A DNA stretch of 64,000 nt from the NCBI RefSeq assembly GCF_003254575.1, contig NZ_QJUA01000031.1:1-64000 (forward strand). The letters run 5' to 3'. The stretch's first letter is position 1. Each line of letters opens with the position of its first letter. A model generated the notes under the pieces. It made no database searches, was not told the origin of the DNA, and saw nothing but the letters and a program-made list of their open reading frames with translations. Below, piece by piece: positions 18,874-28,120 of this stretch. The position numbers and the translations under genes were made by a program. The DNA comes from Mycobacterium kyogaense (GTDB lineage: Bacteria; Actinomycetota; Actinomycetes; Mycobacteriales; Mycobacteriaceae).

Positions 18874-18879
18874 CATAAT
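18874..18879 (+). promoter_or_regulatory. Possible -10 hexamer (CATAAT) upstream of the kinase fusion
   Basis: CATAAT lies 45 bases before the ATG in otherwise GC-rich DNA and resembles a SigA -10 element. No convincing -35 is visible at the right distance. Confidence 0.3.
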
Positions 18880-18923
18880 GTGACACTGTCGAGGGGGTTG
18901 CTCGCTGCTCGGGGGGGGTGTGA

Positions 18924-21900
18924 ATGGAGGGGACACCTTTCGGTCGCTATCGGTTACTCGATTTGCTGGGCCGTGGGGGCATGGGCGAAGTCTGGCGTGC
19001 CCACGACACGGTGACCGACCGTGTCGTCGCCCTCAAGCTGTTGCCGGCCCAGTGGGCTGAAGACGAGCTCTACCTCCAGCGTTTCCGCCGGGAGGCGCAC
19101 GCCGCCGCTCGCCTCACCGAGCCGCATGTGGTGCCGATCCACAACTACGGGGACGTGGACGGCCGCCTGTACGTGGACATGCGCCTGATCGACGGATCTG
19201 ACCTGCAGAGTCTGCTGGCCGGCGGGGCGCTGATCCCGAGCCGGGCCGTGGTGATCGTCGAGCAGGTCGCGATGGCCCTGGATGCCGCTCATCAGACCGG
19301 TCTGGTGCACCGGGACGTCAAGCCGTCGAACATCCTCATCGCCCGCTACGACTTCGCCTACCTGATCGATTTCGGGGTGGCGCGGGCGATCACCGACACG
19401 GGCCTGACCAATTCCGCGCACATCGTCGGCACCCTGCTCTACATGGCCCCCGAGCGGTTCCGCAACGGCGTCGGTGACGTCGGGTCCGACGTGTATTCGC
19501 TGGCCTGTGTGCTGGCCCAGTGCCTGACCGCGACCACACCGTTCCCCGGCCAGAGCGTCGAGGAACAGATGATGGCCCATCTGACCGCGCCACCGCCCAT
19601 GCCGTCGGCGATCAACCCCTACATCCCGGCCGCGTTCGACGCCGTCATCGCCAAAGGCATGGCCAAGAATCCCGACGACCGCTATCAGAGCGCGCTGGAG
19701 CTCGCCGAGGCGGCGAGCCGGGCGCTCGACCGGTCGGTCTCCGGCCAGGCGAGGGTGTCGGTGACGTCGAGCCGGGGAGGCGCGGACGGCGATCTGGTGG
19801 CGACGCTGTTGGGCAGCGAGGTCGGCGAGGTCAGCAGAGTCAGTAAGGTCACAGCCCTCGACGAGACGAGTGAGGGCGACCTCGATCTGTCGCGTACGGG
19901 CGATTCGATCGATGACCTGCTGGACCGGGCCGTCGCGGCCATCAACAGCGGCGATCGGGCGCGGGCGTCGGCCCTGGCCGATCAGGTGCTGGCTGTCGAC
20001 CATCGCAACGCCGAGGCCGAGGATCTGCTGCGCGCTCCGACCGATCGCGGCGAGATCCGGCGCCTGACGATGATCTCGGCCGATCTGGTCGATGCCACCG
20101 ATCTGGCGTTGCGTGTCGAGCCGGAAACCCACCGCCTCTTGATCAGTCGCTTCCGTGACGTCGTCCGCCAGGTGGCCGAGCGCTACGAGGGTCACGTCGC
20201 CACGGCCAACGTCGACGGGCTGCTGGTGGTGTTCGGCTATCCCAATGCGCACGAGGACGACGTGCACCGCGCGGTCCAGGCGGGGCTCGACATCGCCCAC
20301 GACGTGGCGCGGCTCAGCGAGCAGGCCCGACGCAGGTTCGGAGCGGGCGTCGATGTCCGCATCGGTGTGCATCGCGGGCCGGTCTATCTCGACAGCGACC
20401 AGGACGACGTGTACGGCCTCGCGGTCAGCCTGGCCGCGCAGGTGTCCGCGCTGGCGCCGACGGGCGGGGTGGCGGTGTCTCACTCGGTGGAACCGTTGGT
20501 GCGCAACGCATTCGATCTCGAACGGCTGCCGTCGGCCACGATGCCGGGTTCGGCGGAGGTGATCAATCCGTTCCGCGTTCTCGGCGAACGCGCCTACACC
20601 ACGACCGCACCCATGGGGCCGCTCGTGGGGCGGGACCGCGAATCCACTCGACTGGAGAAGAGCTGGCGGCGCGCGCAGGCGGGCACGCTGACGGTGCCGG
20701 CCGTGGTGTTCCGGGGTGAGGCGGGTATCGGCAAGAGCCGCCTCGCCGCCACGGCCACCCAGCTGGTGCAGCACGACGGCGGAACCGTTCTCGAGCTCGT
20801 CGGCTCCCCTGTGCACACCGACGTGGGCCTGCATCCGGCCCGGTTGCTGCTGGAACGACGCTGCGGCATCACGCGGATGACCGATCCGGTCCGCCGCCTG
20901 CAGCTGCTGGAGGCCGAGCTGCGGACGCTCGGGCTGGACCCGGATGCCGAGATCCCCTTGCTCGCACCGATTCTCGGCCTCGACGCCGCACTCGGCTATG
21001 CACCACCGCAGGCCGAGGGACGCAAACTGGCGGAGCTCATCGCCGCAGCAATGGAGAACTACCTGTTCTCCGCCTTCGGCGGTCGGCCCGGCCTCCTGCT
21101 GGTCGAGGACGCCCACTGGTTCGACCGGTCCACGCTGGACTTACTGGGCAGCGTGCTCAGCACGACCGGCGGCCGGTTGCTGGTGGTCATCACCGGCCGT
21201 GAGGGCAACTGGCTCGGCGAGCAGTGGCCCGCGAAGGTCTTCGATCTGTCGCCGCTGTCGGACGAGCAGACCGACGAACTGGTGCTGGCCCTCGATCCGC
21301 GGATCGCGCCGGAACAGTGCGCGGCGGTGCGAGCCAGGTGCGGCGGCGTGCCGTTCTACATCGAGCAGGTGGTCAACGGTCTCGATTCCGATTCGGGCGC
21401 AACGCATTCGACGGTCCCTGACTCCCTGTACGAGCCGCTGTTCGCCCGGTTGCTCGCCGTCCCCGACGTGGTGCCGGTGGTCGAGGCGGCCGCCGTGATC
21501 GGCAGACACGTGGATCGCGGGTTGCTGATCGCGGTGTCGGCGCTGAGCGAGGACGCGGTCGACGACGTCATCGACGAGCTCGAGGACGCCAAGGTGTTCG
21601 AGCCGCACGGGCCGGACGTGTGGAAGTTCCGTCACGAACTCCTGCGTGAGGTGGCCGCGGAACTGGCGCCGCCGAGCGTGCGTCGTGCCCTACACGGGAG
21701 GACCGCAGACGTCTTGGTCGCCGGTGCGGCCGGGGAACCGGACTGGCGTCTGGTGGCCGCCCACTACGAGCAGGCCGAGCGGCACGCCGATGCAGCAGGC
21801 GCGTACCGCGAGGCGTCGGCCACCGCGCGCCGTCGCGGCGCCCTGGAGGAGGCCCGCGCCTACCTGACGAAGTCGTTGGCGCAACTGGAGCTGTGCCCGC

Positions 21901-23078
21901 CGGGCCGCGACCGCGACCGGTTGGAGATCGAGCCACGGCTCGAACGGGGATTCCTCACCTCGACCGCGGAGGGTTACCAAAGTCCTTCGGTGGCAGAGGA
22001 TCTGGAGCGGAGCCTGCAGATCGTCGGCTCGGATCTGCACGACGATCAGGTGATCGGGACCCTGCTGGCGGTCAGCAGCTATTACATCAACAAGTCCGAT
22101 CTGCGGCGCGCGCACCAGCTGGCGGAAGCTCTGCAGGAGACGCCCGACGAGCGGCGCCGGGTGTGGAACCCCGCCATCGCCTGCGTGCAGGGCATGGTGA
22201 GTTTCCTGCGTGGCGAATTCGAGCGCGCCAGAGAGTATTTCGAAGAGGCGAGTGCCGGTTTCGACGCCGAGGGCCAGAACAGCATGCAGGAGCTGTGGTT
22301 CATCCCGTGGGACGTGGTCGCGCTGGCCTACGAGCACCTGTCGATCTACCACGCGCTGCGCGGAGAACAGGCAGCTGCAGAAGCCGCGATGGTGAAGGCC
22401 GTGAACCGCGGTGACGAGCTGGCGTTCCCGTGGGGGCCTTACAACCAGGCCTATGCCCACCACATCGAGATCTGGCTGCGCCGCGAGAGCGGTGACCTCG
22501 CACGCGCCCAGCAGGTGGTGGCCGAGATGGTCGAACGGGCCGAGCGATACGGCATCGATTTCTGGCATGCGCTCGGCTCCACGCTCGGACAGGCCACCGT
22601 CGCGGCCGAGGTCTCGCTGCACGCATCCGAGTCCGGCGAGGGGTTGACGGAGCAGATCGACGCGCTGACCGGGTTCACCGACTTCTGGCGAGCGCTCGGG
22701 CTGTACGCGTACCAGACCCAGTACGACTGCGTGATCGGCCGCCTGCTCATCGCTGCAGGACGCCGCGACGATGCGCGGGATCGCATCAACGGCGCGCTGC
22801 AGATCGCCGAGGACACCCAGATGCACTTCTTCGACGCGGAATTGCTGCGGGCCCGGGCGAGCACGCACACCGATCCGGACACCAGGGCGGCCGATCTGGG
22901 GGCGGCGATGGCCTTGGCCCGCCACCAGGGTGCACCACTGTACGAGTTGCGGGCCGCACTCGACGATGTCGACCTGCGCGGCGAGCCGGCGCACCCCCAG
23001 CTCGCCGACGCGTTGGCCCGGCTGCCGGCCGACTGCACGTTGCCCGACGTGGTGCGGGCGCGCGCCGTTCTCGGCTGA
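18924..23078 (+). CDS. Ser/Thr kinase - degenerate cyclase - NTPase - TPR fusion protein
   Basis: 1384 residues with no obvious membrane segment, hence a cytosolic multidomain regulator. Residues 8-270 are a Hanks-type kinase with all key motifs: GRGGMGEVW loop, K38, HRD 129-131, DFG 149-151, APE 175-177. Residues 380-560 are a class III nucleotide cyclase fold: metal aspartates D387 and D431 are kept, but the lysine (T427), asparagine (S502) and arginine (Q506) of the catalytic set are changed, so it is probably inactive. Residues 590-900 form a STAND/AAA-type NTPase: Walker A GEAGIGKS (598-605) and Walker B LLLVEDAHW (724-732). The rest is TPR-like helical repeats. Architecture resembles PknK with a cyclase domain inserted. 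Convergent with the FHA regulator at 23327. Confidence 0.93.
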   Translation: MEGTPFGRYRLLDLLGRGGMGEVWRAHDTVTDRVVALKLLPAQWAEDELYLQRFRREAHAAARLTEPHVVPIHNYGDVDGRLYVDMRLIDGSDLQSLLAGGALIPSRAVVIVEQVAMALDAAHQTGLVHRDVKPSNILIARYDFAYLIDFGVARAITDTGLTNSAHIVGTLLYMAPERFRNGVGDVGSDVYSLACVLAQCLTATTPFPGQSVEEQMMAHLTAPPPMPSAINPYIPAAFDAVIAKGMAKNPDDRYQSALELAEAASRALDRSVSGQARVSVTSSRGGADGDLVATLLGSEVGEVSRVSKVTALDETSEGDLDLSRTGDSIDDLLDRAVAAINSGDRARASALADQVLAVDHRNAEAEDLLRAPTDRGEIRRLTMISADLVDATDLALRVEPETHRLLISRFRDVVRQVAERYEGHVATANVDGLLVVFGYPNAHEDDVHRAVQAGLDIAHDVARLSEQARRRFGAGVDVRIGVHRGPVYLDSDQDDVYGLAVSLAAQVSALAPTGGVAVSHSVEPLVRNAFDLERLPSATMPGSAEVINPFRVLGERAYTTTAPMGPLVGRDRESTRLEKSWRRAQAGTLTVPAVVFRGEAGIGKSRLAATATQLVQHDGGTVLELVGSPVHTDVGLHPARLLLERRCGITRMTDPVRRLQLLEAELRTLGLDPDAEIPLLAPILGLDAALGYAPPQAEGRKLAELIAAAMENYLFSAFGGRPGLLLVEDAHWFDRSTLDLLGSVLSTTGGRLLVVITGREGNWLGEQWPAKVFDLSPLSDEQTDELVLALDPRIAPEQCAAVRARCGGVPFYIEQVVNGLDSDSGATHSTVPDSLYEPLFARLLAVPDVVPVVEAAAVIGRHVDRGLLIAVSALSEDAVDDVIDELEDAKVFEPHGPDVWKFRHELLREVAAELAPPSVRRALHGRTADVLVAGAAGEPDWRLVAAHYEQAERHADAAGAYREASATARRRGALEEARAYLTKSLAQLELCPPGRDRDRLEIEPRLERGFLTSTAEGYQSPSVAEDLERSLQIVGSDLHDDQVIGTLLAVSSYYINKSDLRRAHQLAEALQETPDERRRVWNPAIACVQGMVSFLRGEFERAREYFEEASAGFDAEGQNSMQELWFIPWDVVALAYEHLSIYHALRGEQAAAEAAMVKAVNRGDELAFPWGPYNQAYAHHIEIWLRRESGDLARAQQVVAEMVERAERYGIDFWHALGSTLGQATVAAEVSLHASESGEGLTEQIDALTGFTDFWRALGLYAYQTQYDCVIGRLLIAAGRRDDARDRINGALQIAEDTQMHFFDAELLRARASTHTDPDTRAADLGAAMALARHQGAPLYELRAALDDVDLRGEPAHPQLADALARLPADCTLPDVVRARAVLG

Positions 23079-23088
23079 CCGGGTGGCC

Positions 23089-23126
23089 GGGTCCGGGGTC
23101 CTCGGCGCACCGAATTCCCCGGACCC
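23089..23126. terminator. 10-bp perfect inverted repeat between convergent genes
   Basis: GGGTCCGGGG (23089-23098) and CCCCGGACCC (23117-23126) can form a GC-rich hairpin 10 bases after the kinase-fusion stop, in the 248-base convergent gap. I see no coding potential in the remainder of the gap (23127-23326). Confidence 0.65.
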
Positions 23127-23326
23127 GACCGGTCGGCCGCGTGAGTCCCCTCGCACCAGCGGCCTGCTCGTCGGGCACCGGTCGTACCGTCCCCCGATCG
23201 GTGGCGCGGCCGCCCAAGTCGACCGTGCCGTCCCGGTGTCCCCGACGAGTGAGACAAGGTTCTCGGGACGACCTTGGAAAAATCTTGGGACTGTGGCGTC
23301 CTCGGTGGTCCTGGGGCGCCGCGGTC

Positions 23327-24457
23327 TCAGTCTCCGTCGTGCTCGAAGACGAACTCGCCGTCGCCGATTCCGAGCCGGTCGCCGTCGGAGAGTTCGGCGC
23401 TGCCCTGAATGCGGCCGCCGCGCAGGGATATTCCGTTGGCCGAGCCGGCATCCATGATCACGTACCCGGTGCCGGAGCCGATGATGACCGCGTGCTGGCG
23501 GCTCACGCGCGGGTCGCCGAGCACGATGTCGTTGCCGGAATGCCTGCCGATCCGGGTGACGACGTCGGTCAGTGGATACGTCTGGCCCGACGGCGTGCGT
23601 AGCCGCGCGGTACCGCCCGGTGTCGCCGACATCAGACGGTTGACGGTGGCGACCATCGTGTCGGCCGCGGTCTTGCGAATCGACGGTCCGACGTTCAGGG
23701 GCGCCTGGCGCAGGATCACGGCGTGCAGATCACGCAGCTCGGGCGCCGGGTCGATGCCGAGTTCGTCGGCGAGCACATCCTTGACGCGACGATACGCATC
23801 CAGGGCATCGGACTGGCGCTGCGCGAGGTAGTAGGCCGTCATGAGCTGCGCCCACAGCGGCTCCCGGTACGGGTGGCGGGCGACCAGTTCTTCGAGTTCG
23901 CCGATCACCGACTCGGCTCGCCCGCAGGCGATCTCGGCCTGCGCCCGCACGGTGTGGGCTGAGATCCTGTCTTCCGAAAGCGCCACCTCGAACGACGTCA
24001 CGAAGGGGAAGCCGCGCAGATCGGCCAGGAAGTCACCCTGCCACTGCGCGAGCGCGTCGCTCAGGTGCGCGCTCGCGTCCTCGAACCGCCCCTCCGCGGC
24101 AGCTTCCAGCCCCGTCCTCCGGGCCGCGATGAAGCGGCCGAGGTCCACGTCCTGCTCGTCGACGTGTACCCGGTAGCCACCGGATGCCTTCTCCAGGAAG
24201 CGGCGGTCGTCCACGCCGGCGGTACGCAGCAGGCGACGCAGATTCGAGAGGTAGGCGTGCAGGCTGGCCCGGGCTTCGGCCGGGGCATTCTCGCCCCACA
24301 CCGCATCGATCAGCGCTTCGGTCGGCATCGGGCGGTTGCGGCCCAGCACCAGCACCGCGAGCACGGCGCGCTGCTTGGGTGTGCCCAGGGGCACGACAGT
24401 GCGATCGACGGCCACGTGGAACGGCCCGAGCAGCACGAAGGTGGCGCGCGCACTCAT
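23327..24457 (-). CDS. EmbR-family regulator: winged helix, BTAD and FHA domains
   Basis: 376 residues, close to EmbR. Residues 8-95 are an OmpR/SARP-type DNA-binding domain (LGTPKQRAVLAVLVL, then LHAYLSNLRRLL). Residues 100-250 are a bacterial transcriptional activation domain of helical repeats. Residues 285-376 are an FHA phosphothreonine-binding domain with G304-R305, S319-R320-Q321-H322 and N341-G342. EmbR in M. tuberculosis is controlled by kinase PknH; the neighbouring kinase fusion is the obvious candidate partner here. The target promoter is unknown; genes of arabinan synthesis are not in this window. Confidence 0.92.
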   Translation of the reverse strand: MSARATFVLLGPFHVAVDRTVVPLGTPKQRAVLAVLVLGRNRPMPTEALIDAVWGENAPAEARASLHAYLSNLRRLLRTAGVDDRRFLEKASGGYRVHVDEQDVDLGRFIAARRTGLEAAAEGRFEDASAHLSDALAQWQGDFLADLRGFPFVTSFEVALSEDRISAHTVRAQAEIACGRAESVIGELEELVARHPYREPLWAQLMTAYYLAQRQSDALDAYRRVKDVLADELGIDPAPELRDLHAVILRQAPLNVGPSIRKTAADTMVATVNRLMSATPGGTARLRTPSGQTYPLTDVVTRIGRHSGNDIVLGDPRVSRQHAVIIGSGTGYVIMDAGSANGISLRGGRIQGSAELSDGDRLGIGDGEFVFEHDGD

Positions 24458-24536
24458 CCCCTGACCGTTCCTCCCCTCGTGCTCCGCCCGACCTTACCGG
24501 CCAACTGTGCCGCCCGATCGCAGCCGATGGCGTTGA

Positions 24537-26024
24537 ATGGCTGTCGTGGGCGAGGAACTGACGCAGACCGAGTTCACTCGCGAGCATCGCCGCGAGTACC
24601 GGCGCAAGGTGCAGCTGTGCCTCGACGTGTTCGAGACGATGCTGGCGCAGTCCAGCTTCGACTTCGAGAAGCCGCTCACCGGCATGGAGATCGAGTGCAA
24701 CCTGGTCGACGGCGACTATCAGCCGGCGATGAACAACTCCGAGGTGCTCGCGGCGATCGCCGATCCCGCGTATCAGACGGAGCTCGGCGCCTACAACATC
24801 GAGTTCAACGTGCCGCCGCGCCGGCTGCCCGGCCGCGCGGCGCTCGATCTGGAGGGCGAGGTACGGGCCAGCCTGAACGCGGCGGAGGCGAAGGCCAACA
24901 GCGACGGCTCACACATCGTGATGGTCGGCATCCTGCCCACGCTGATGCCCCAGCATCTGTCCGGGCACTGGATGAGTGAGTCGACCCGCTATCAGGCGCT
25001 CAACGACTCGATCTTCACCGCGCGCGGTGAGGACATCGACATCGACATCCACGGCCCGGAACGGCTGAGCCTGCAGACCGCCTCGATCGCTCCCGAATCT
25101 GCCTGCACCAGTATGCAATTGCACCTACAAGTGTCTCCCGGCGACTTCGCGAACAACTGGAATGCCGCCCAGGTGCTGGCCGGGCCGCAGCTCGCGCTGG
25201 GCGCCAACTCGCCGTACTTCTTCGGCCACCGGCTGTGGGCCGAAACGCGCATCGAGCTGTTCGCCCAGGCCACCGACACCCGCCCCGACGAGTTGAAGAC
25301 GCAGGGGGTGCGGCCGCGGGTGTGGTTCGGGGAACGGTGGATCACCTCGATCTTCGATCTGTTCGAGGAGAACGTGCGGTACTTCCCGTCACTGCTGCCC
25401 GAGCTGTCCGACGAGGATCCGGTCGCCGAACTCGCCGCCGGCCGGACACCGACGCTGTCGGAGCTGCGGCTGCACAACGGCACCATCTACCGCTGGAACC
25501 GGCCGGTGTACGACGTGGTGGCCGGCCGCCCGCACCTGCGGGTGGAGAACCGCGTCCTGCCCGCGGGGCCGACGGTGGTCGACATGATGGCCAACGCGGC
25601 GTTCTACTATGGCGCGCTGCGGGCGCTGTCCGAGGAGGACCGCCCCCTGTGGACCAAGCTGAGTTTCTCGACGGCACAGGCGAATTTCGAGGCTGCCGCC
25701 CAGTACGGCCTCGATGCCCGCCTGTACTGGCCGGGCGCGGGCGAGGTCACTCCCGACGAGTTGGTGCTGCGGCATCTGCTGCCGCTGGCCGACGAGGGGC
25801 TGCGCCGCTGGGAGGTGGCCGCTGAGGTTCGCGACCGCTACCTCGGGGTGATCGAGGGCCGCGCAAAGTCGGGCCGCAACGGCGCGGTGTGGCAGACGGC
25901 GGCGGTGGCGGCGCTGCAGGGCCGCGGTATGAGCCGGCCCGCGGCGCTGGCCGAGATGCTGCGCCTGTACTGCGAACGCATGCACTCCAACGATCCGGTA
26001 CACACCTGGGAGGTGCCGACGTGA
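24537..26024 (+). CDS. Glutamate-cysteine ligase family (GCS2) protein, not EgtA
   Basis: 495 residues from ATG 24537; GTG 24546 is an alternative. The fold is that of carboxylate-amine ligases: TGMEIECNLVDGDYQP (acidic metal site), YNIEFNVPPR, CTSMQLHLQVSP, and LRVENRVLPAGPTVVDMMAN near residues 340-360. The product of such enzymes can be gamma-glutamylcysteine or another amide; the substrate cannot be told from sequence. It is distinct in sequence and size from the EgtA in this window. The final bases overlap the GTG of the next gene by 4, giving a two-gene operon. Confidence 0.85.
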   Translation: MAVVGEELTQTEFTREHRREYRRKVQLCLDVFETMLAQSSFDFEKPLTGMEIECNLVDGDYQPAMNNSEVLAAIADPAYQTELGAYNIEFNVPPRRLPGRAALDLEGEVRASLNAAEAKANSDGSHIVMVGILPTLMPQHLSGHWMSESTRYQALNDSIFTARGEDIDIDIHGPERLSLQTASIAPESACTSMQLHLQVSPGDFANNWNAAQVLAGPQLALGANSPYFFGHRLWAETRIELFAQATDTRPDELKTQGVRPRVWFGERWITSIFDLFEENVRYFPSLLPELSDEDPVAELAAGRTPTLSELRLHNGTIYRWNRPVYDVVAGRPHLRVENRVLPAGPTVVDMMANAAFYYGALRALSEEDRPLWTKLSFSTAQANFEAAAQYGLDARLYWPGAGEVTPDELVLRHLLPLADEGLRRWEVAAEVRDRYLGVIEGRAKSGRNGAVWQTAAVAALQGRGMSRPAALAEMLRLYCERMHSNDPVHTWEVPT

Positions 26025-26425
26025 GGGGACGCCTCATCGCCTGCGCGGCAACCGTTCTCACCGTCGCCACCGCCGGCACTGCCGCGGCCGAGCCGGTGCT
26101 CGTGCTGGCCGGTGGGCAGCAGGCGGGAGTGGCAGGTTCGGCCGTGACCGTCCGCTTCGAGCGGGTGCTCGAGGACTCTCGGTGCCCCGCGCTGGTCGAC
26201 TGCGTGTGGGCGGGCCAGGCGCGCATCGCACTCGTCGTCGAATCCGCCGGCACGCCGCCGCAGACGATCGAGCTCAGCACCTACCCCGCATCGGAGACGA
26301 CGGGGCCGACGGCCCAGGTGGGCGGGCACAGTGTCGCGTTGCGTGCCCTCGACCCCTATCCGCGATCGCCGCAGGATGCCATTGCGCTGCAGGACTACCG
26401 GGCCACCGTCGCCATCGACGTGTGA
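26021..26425 (+). CDS. Small secreted protein with CVWAG motif
   Basis: 134 residues from GTG 26021 in the GTGA overlap. The N-terminus is a signal peptide (RGRLIACAATVLTVATAG then TAAAEP). The mature part contains the paired cysteines of SRCPALVDCVWAGQAR, a motif I recognise from many small exported bacterial proteins of unknown function, followed by beta-strand-like segments. No catalytic residues. Being coupled to a glutamate-cysteine-ligase-like gene is unexplained. Confidence 0.75.
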   Translation: MRGRLIACAATVLTVATAGTAAAEPVLVLAGGQQAGVAGSAVTVRFERVLEDSRCPALVDCVWAGQARIALVVESAGTPPQTIELSTYPASETTGPTAQVGGHSVALRALDPYPRSPQDAIALQDYRATVAIDV

Positions 26426-26430
26426 CGGGC

Positions 26431-27360
26431 CTACGTGCCGGAGAGGAACTCGCGGTAGAAGCCAGCCAGTCGATCGACGGCCTGGTCGACGTACTCCGGA
26501 ACGTCGTACATCTCGTAGTGACCGGCACCCTCGATCACCATCAGGTCGATCGGGTTCGGCGCCATCGCCCACAGTGTCATGCCCGCCTCGTAGGACATGG
26601 TCACGCCCCGGCGCCCGGCGACGATGACCGCGAGAGGCTGCGTCAGCAGCTGGTCCACGAGGTGGAACGCGTCGTAGCCGATCAGCAGCGCATCGCTTCG
26701 GGCCAGCCGCCGGTTCGTCGACCGCGGGTGCCCGCCCCGCGGCGTCCGGTAGTACTCGATCGCCTGGGTGTTGTCGATGTCGGTGACGCCCGCGGCGACG
26801 GCGTCCTCGGCGGTGTCGGGTAACCAGGTGAGGCGGTCAAGGGAGCCGGTCCGGACCTCGCGGGTGCGCTCGGCCGCAAGACGGTCGAGTGCCGCGGCGG
26901 GGCCGTCAGGGGCGAAGGCCGCCGACCGCCAGCTCTCACCCATGTTGCCGGCGACCACGGTACCGACCGCGCGGATGCGGTGATCGGTGCGCGCGGTGTA
27001 CACGGCGTAGCCACCGCCGGCGCAGATGCCGAGCACCCCGATGCGGCCGGGATCGATCTCGGGCACCTGTTGGAGCGCGTCGACGGCGAACGAGATGTCC
27101 TCGCCGCGACGGTAGGGGTCTTCCAGATCCCTGGGCGTCCCGCCGCTCTCTCCCTGATACGCCGGATCGAAGACGAGAGCGGCGATGCCGCGGGCGGCGA
27201 GCCGGGTCGCGTAGTTGGCGCCGATCTGCTCCTTCACGCTGCTGCCCGGGGTGGAGAGCACCACCGCCGCGAGCGGGTGGCCGGCGTCGGCATCGTCGGG
27301 CAGGTGGAGCAGACCCGCGAGGTCGAAGGAGCCGCGGGGAATGGTCAGGGGCCTGATCAT
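26431..27360 (-). CDS. Alpha/beta hydrolase with Cys at the nucleophile elbow
   Basis: 309 residues. The oxyanion region is VLSTPGSSVKEQ. The nucleophile elbow is GICAGGGY, with C113 where most family members have Ser, as in dienelactone-hydrolase relatives. The acid/His positions are in VAGRRGVT and EGAGHYEMYD. YcjY/dienelactone-hydrolase-like in outline. Convergent with the secreted protein, 5 bases apart, and divergent from the methyltransferase at 27449. Confidence 0.85.
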   Translation of the reverse strand: MIRPLTIPRGSFDLAGLLHLPDDADAGHPLAAVVLSTPGSSVKEQIGANYATRLAARGIAALVFDPAYQGESGGTPRDLEDPYRRGEDISFAVDALQQVPEIDPGRIGVLGICAGGGYAVYTARTDHRIRAVGTVVAGNMGESWRSAAFAPDGPAAALDRLAAERTREVRTGSLDRLTWLPDTAEDAVAAGVTDIDNTQAIEYYRTPRGGHPRSTNRRLARSDALLIGYDAFHLVDQLLTQPLAVIVAGRRGVTMSYEAGMTLWAMAPNPIDLMVIEGAGHYEMYDVPEYVDQAVDRLAGFYREFLSGT

Positions 27361-27448
27361 GGTTGGTCAGCCTTTCAGTGGCCGGTGTTGCCTTTCTTCA
27401 AGCCTCGGGCGCGGCCGGATCTTCCCGCTCGGCGCGTAGCTTGTGGTC

Positions 27449-28120
27449 ATGACCGACAACCTCCACGACATGGACTGGGACAGCGCATATCGGGGCGAGA
27501 GTGATTTCGCCGCTGAGCCGCCGTGGAACATCGGTGAGCCGCAGCCCGAACTCGCGGCCCTGATCGACGCGGGGCGGGTGCGCAGCGAGGTACTCGACGC
27601 CGGTTGCGGCCATGCCGAGCTGTCGCTGGCGCTGGCTGCGCAGGGCTACACCGTGACCGGGATCGACCTCTCTCCGACCGCCATCGCCGCTGCGACGGCG
27701 GCGGCACAGGAGCGCGGCCTGACCGGCGCGACGTTCCTCGCCGCGGACATCACGTCCTTCACCGGGTTCGACGGCCGGTTCTCGACGGTGATCGACTCGA
27801 CTCTGTTCCATTCGCTGCCGCTGGAGGGCCGCGACAGTTACGTGCAGGCGGTGCACCGTGCCGCAGCACCAGGCGCGACCTACTTCATCCTGGTGTTCGC
27901 GCGCGGCGCGTTCCCGGCCGATGTCGAGCAGAAGCCCAACGAGGTCACCGAGGACGAACTCCGCGACGTCGTCGGCAAGTACTGGGACATCGACGAGATC
28001 CGGCCGGCCTTCATCCACGCGAAGATGCCCGCCGAAGTTCCTCTGCCGCCGCACGCCCGCGACGACAAGGGGCGGGCCAAGATGAGCGCGTTCCTGCTCA
28101 CCGCCCACAAACCGGCTTAG
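27449..28120 (+). CDS. Class I SAM-dependent methyltransferase (Rv1405c-like)
   Basis: 223 residues from ATG 27449; a GTG two codons earlier is less likely. SAM motif I is VLDAGCGHAELSLALA, motif II VTGIDLSPTAI, motif III TVIDSTLFHSLPLEG. The N-terminal WDSAYRGESDFAAEPPWNIG segment is typical of the mycobacterial Rv1403c/Rv1405c group. Substrate unknown. The stop overlaps the end of the convergent MftD-like gene by 4 bases. Confidence 0.87.
   Translation: MTDNLHDMDWDSAYRGESDFAAEPPWNIGEPQPELAALIDAGRVRSEVLDAGCGHAELSLALAAQGYTVTGIDLSPTAIAAATAAAQERGLTGATFLAADITSFTGFDGRFSTVIDSTLFHSLPLEGRDSYVQAVHRAAAPGATYFILVFARGAFPADVEQKPNEVTEDELRDVVGKYWDIDEIRPAFIHAKMPAEVPLPPHARDDKGRAKMSAFLLTAHKPA

Noticed and set aside
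20060..20610. Active adenylate cyclase domain
   Set aside because: The lysine, asparagine and arginine positions are Thr, Ser and Gln, so I call it degenerate and not an enzyme.
18954..21116. 720-codon minus-strand frame opposite the kinase fusion
   Set aside because: His/Gln/Arg-rich shadow typical of the complement of GC-rich coding DNA.
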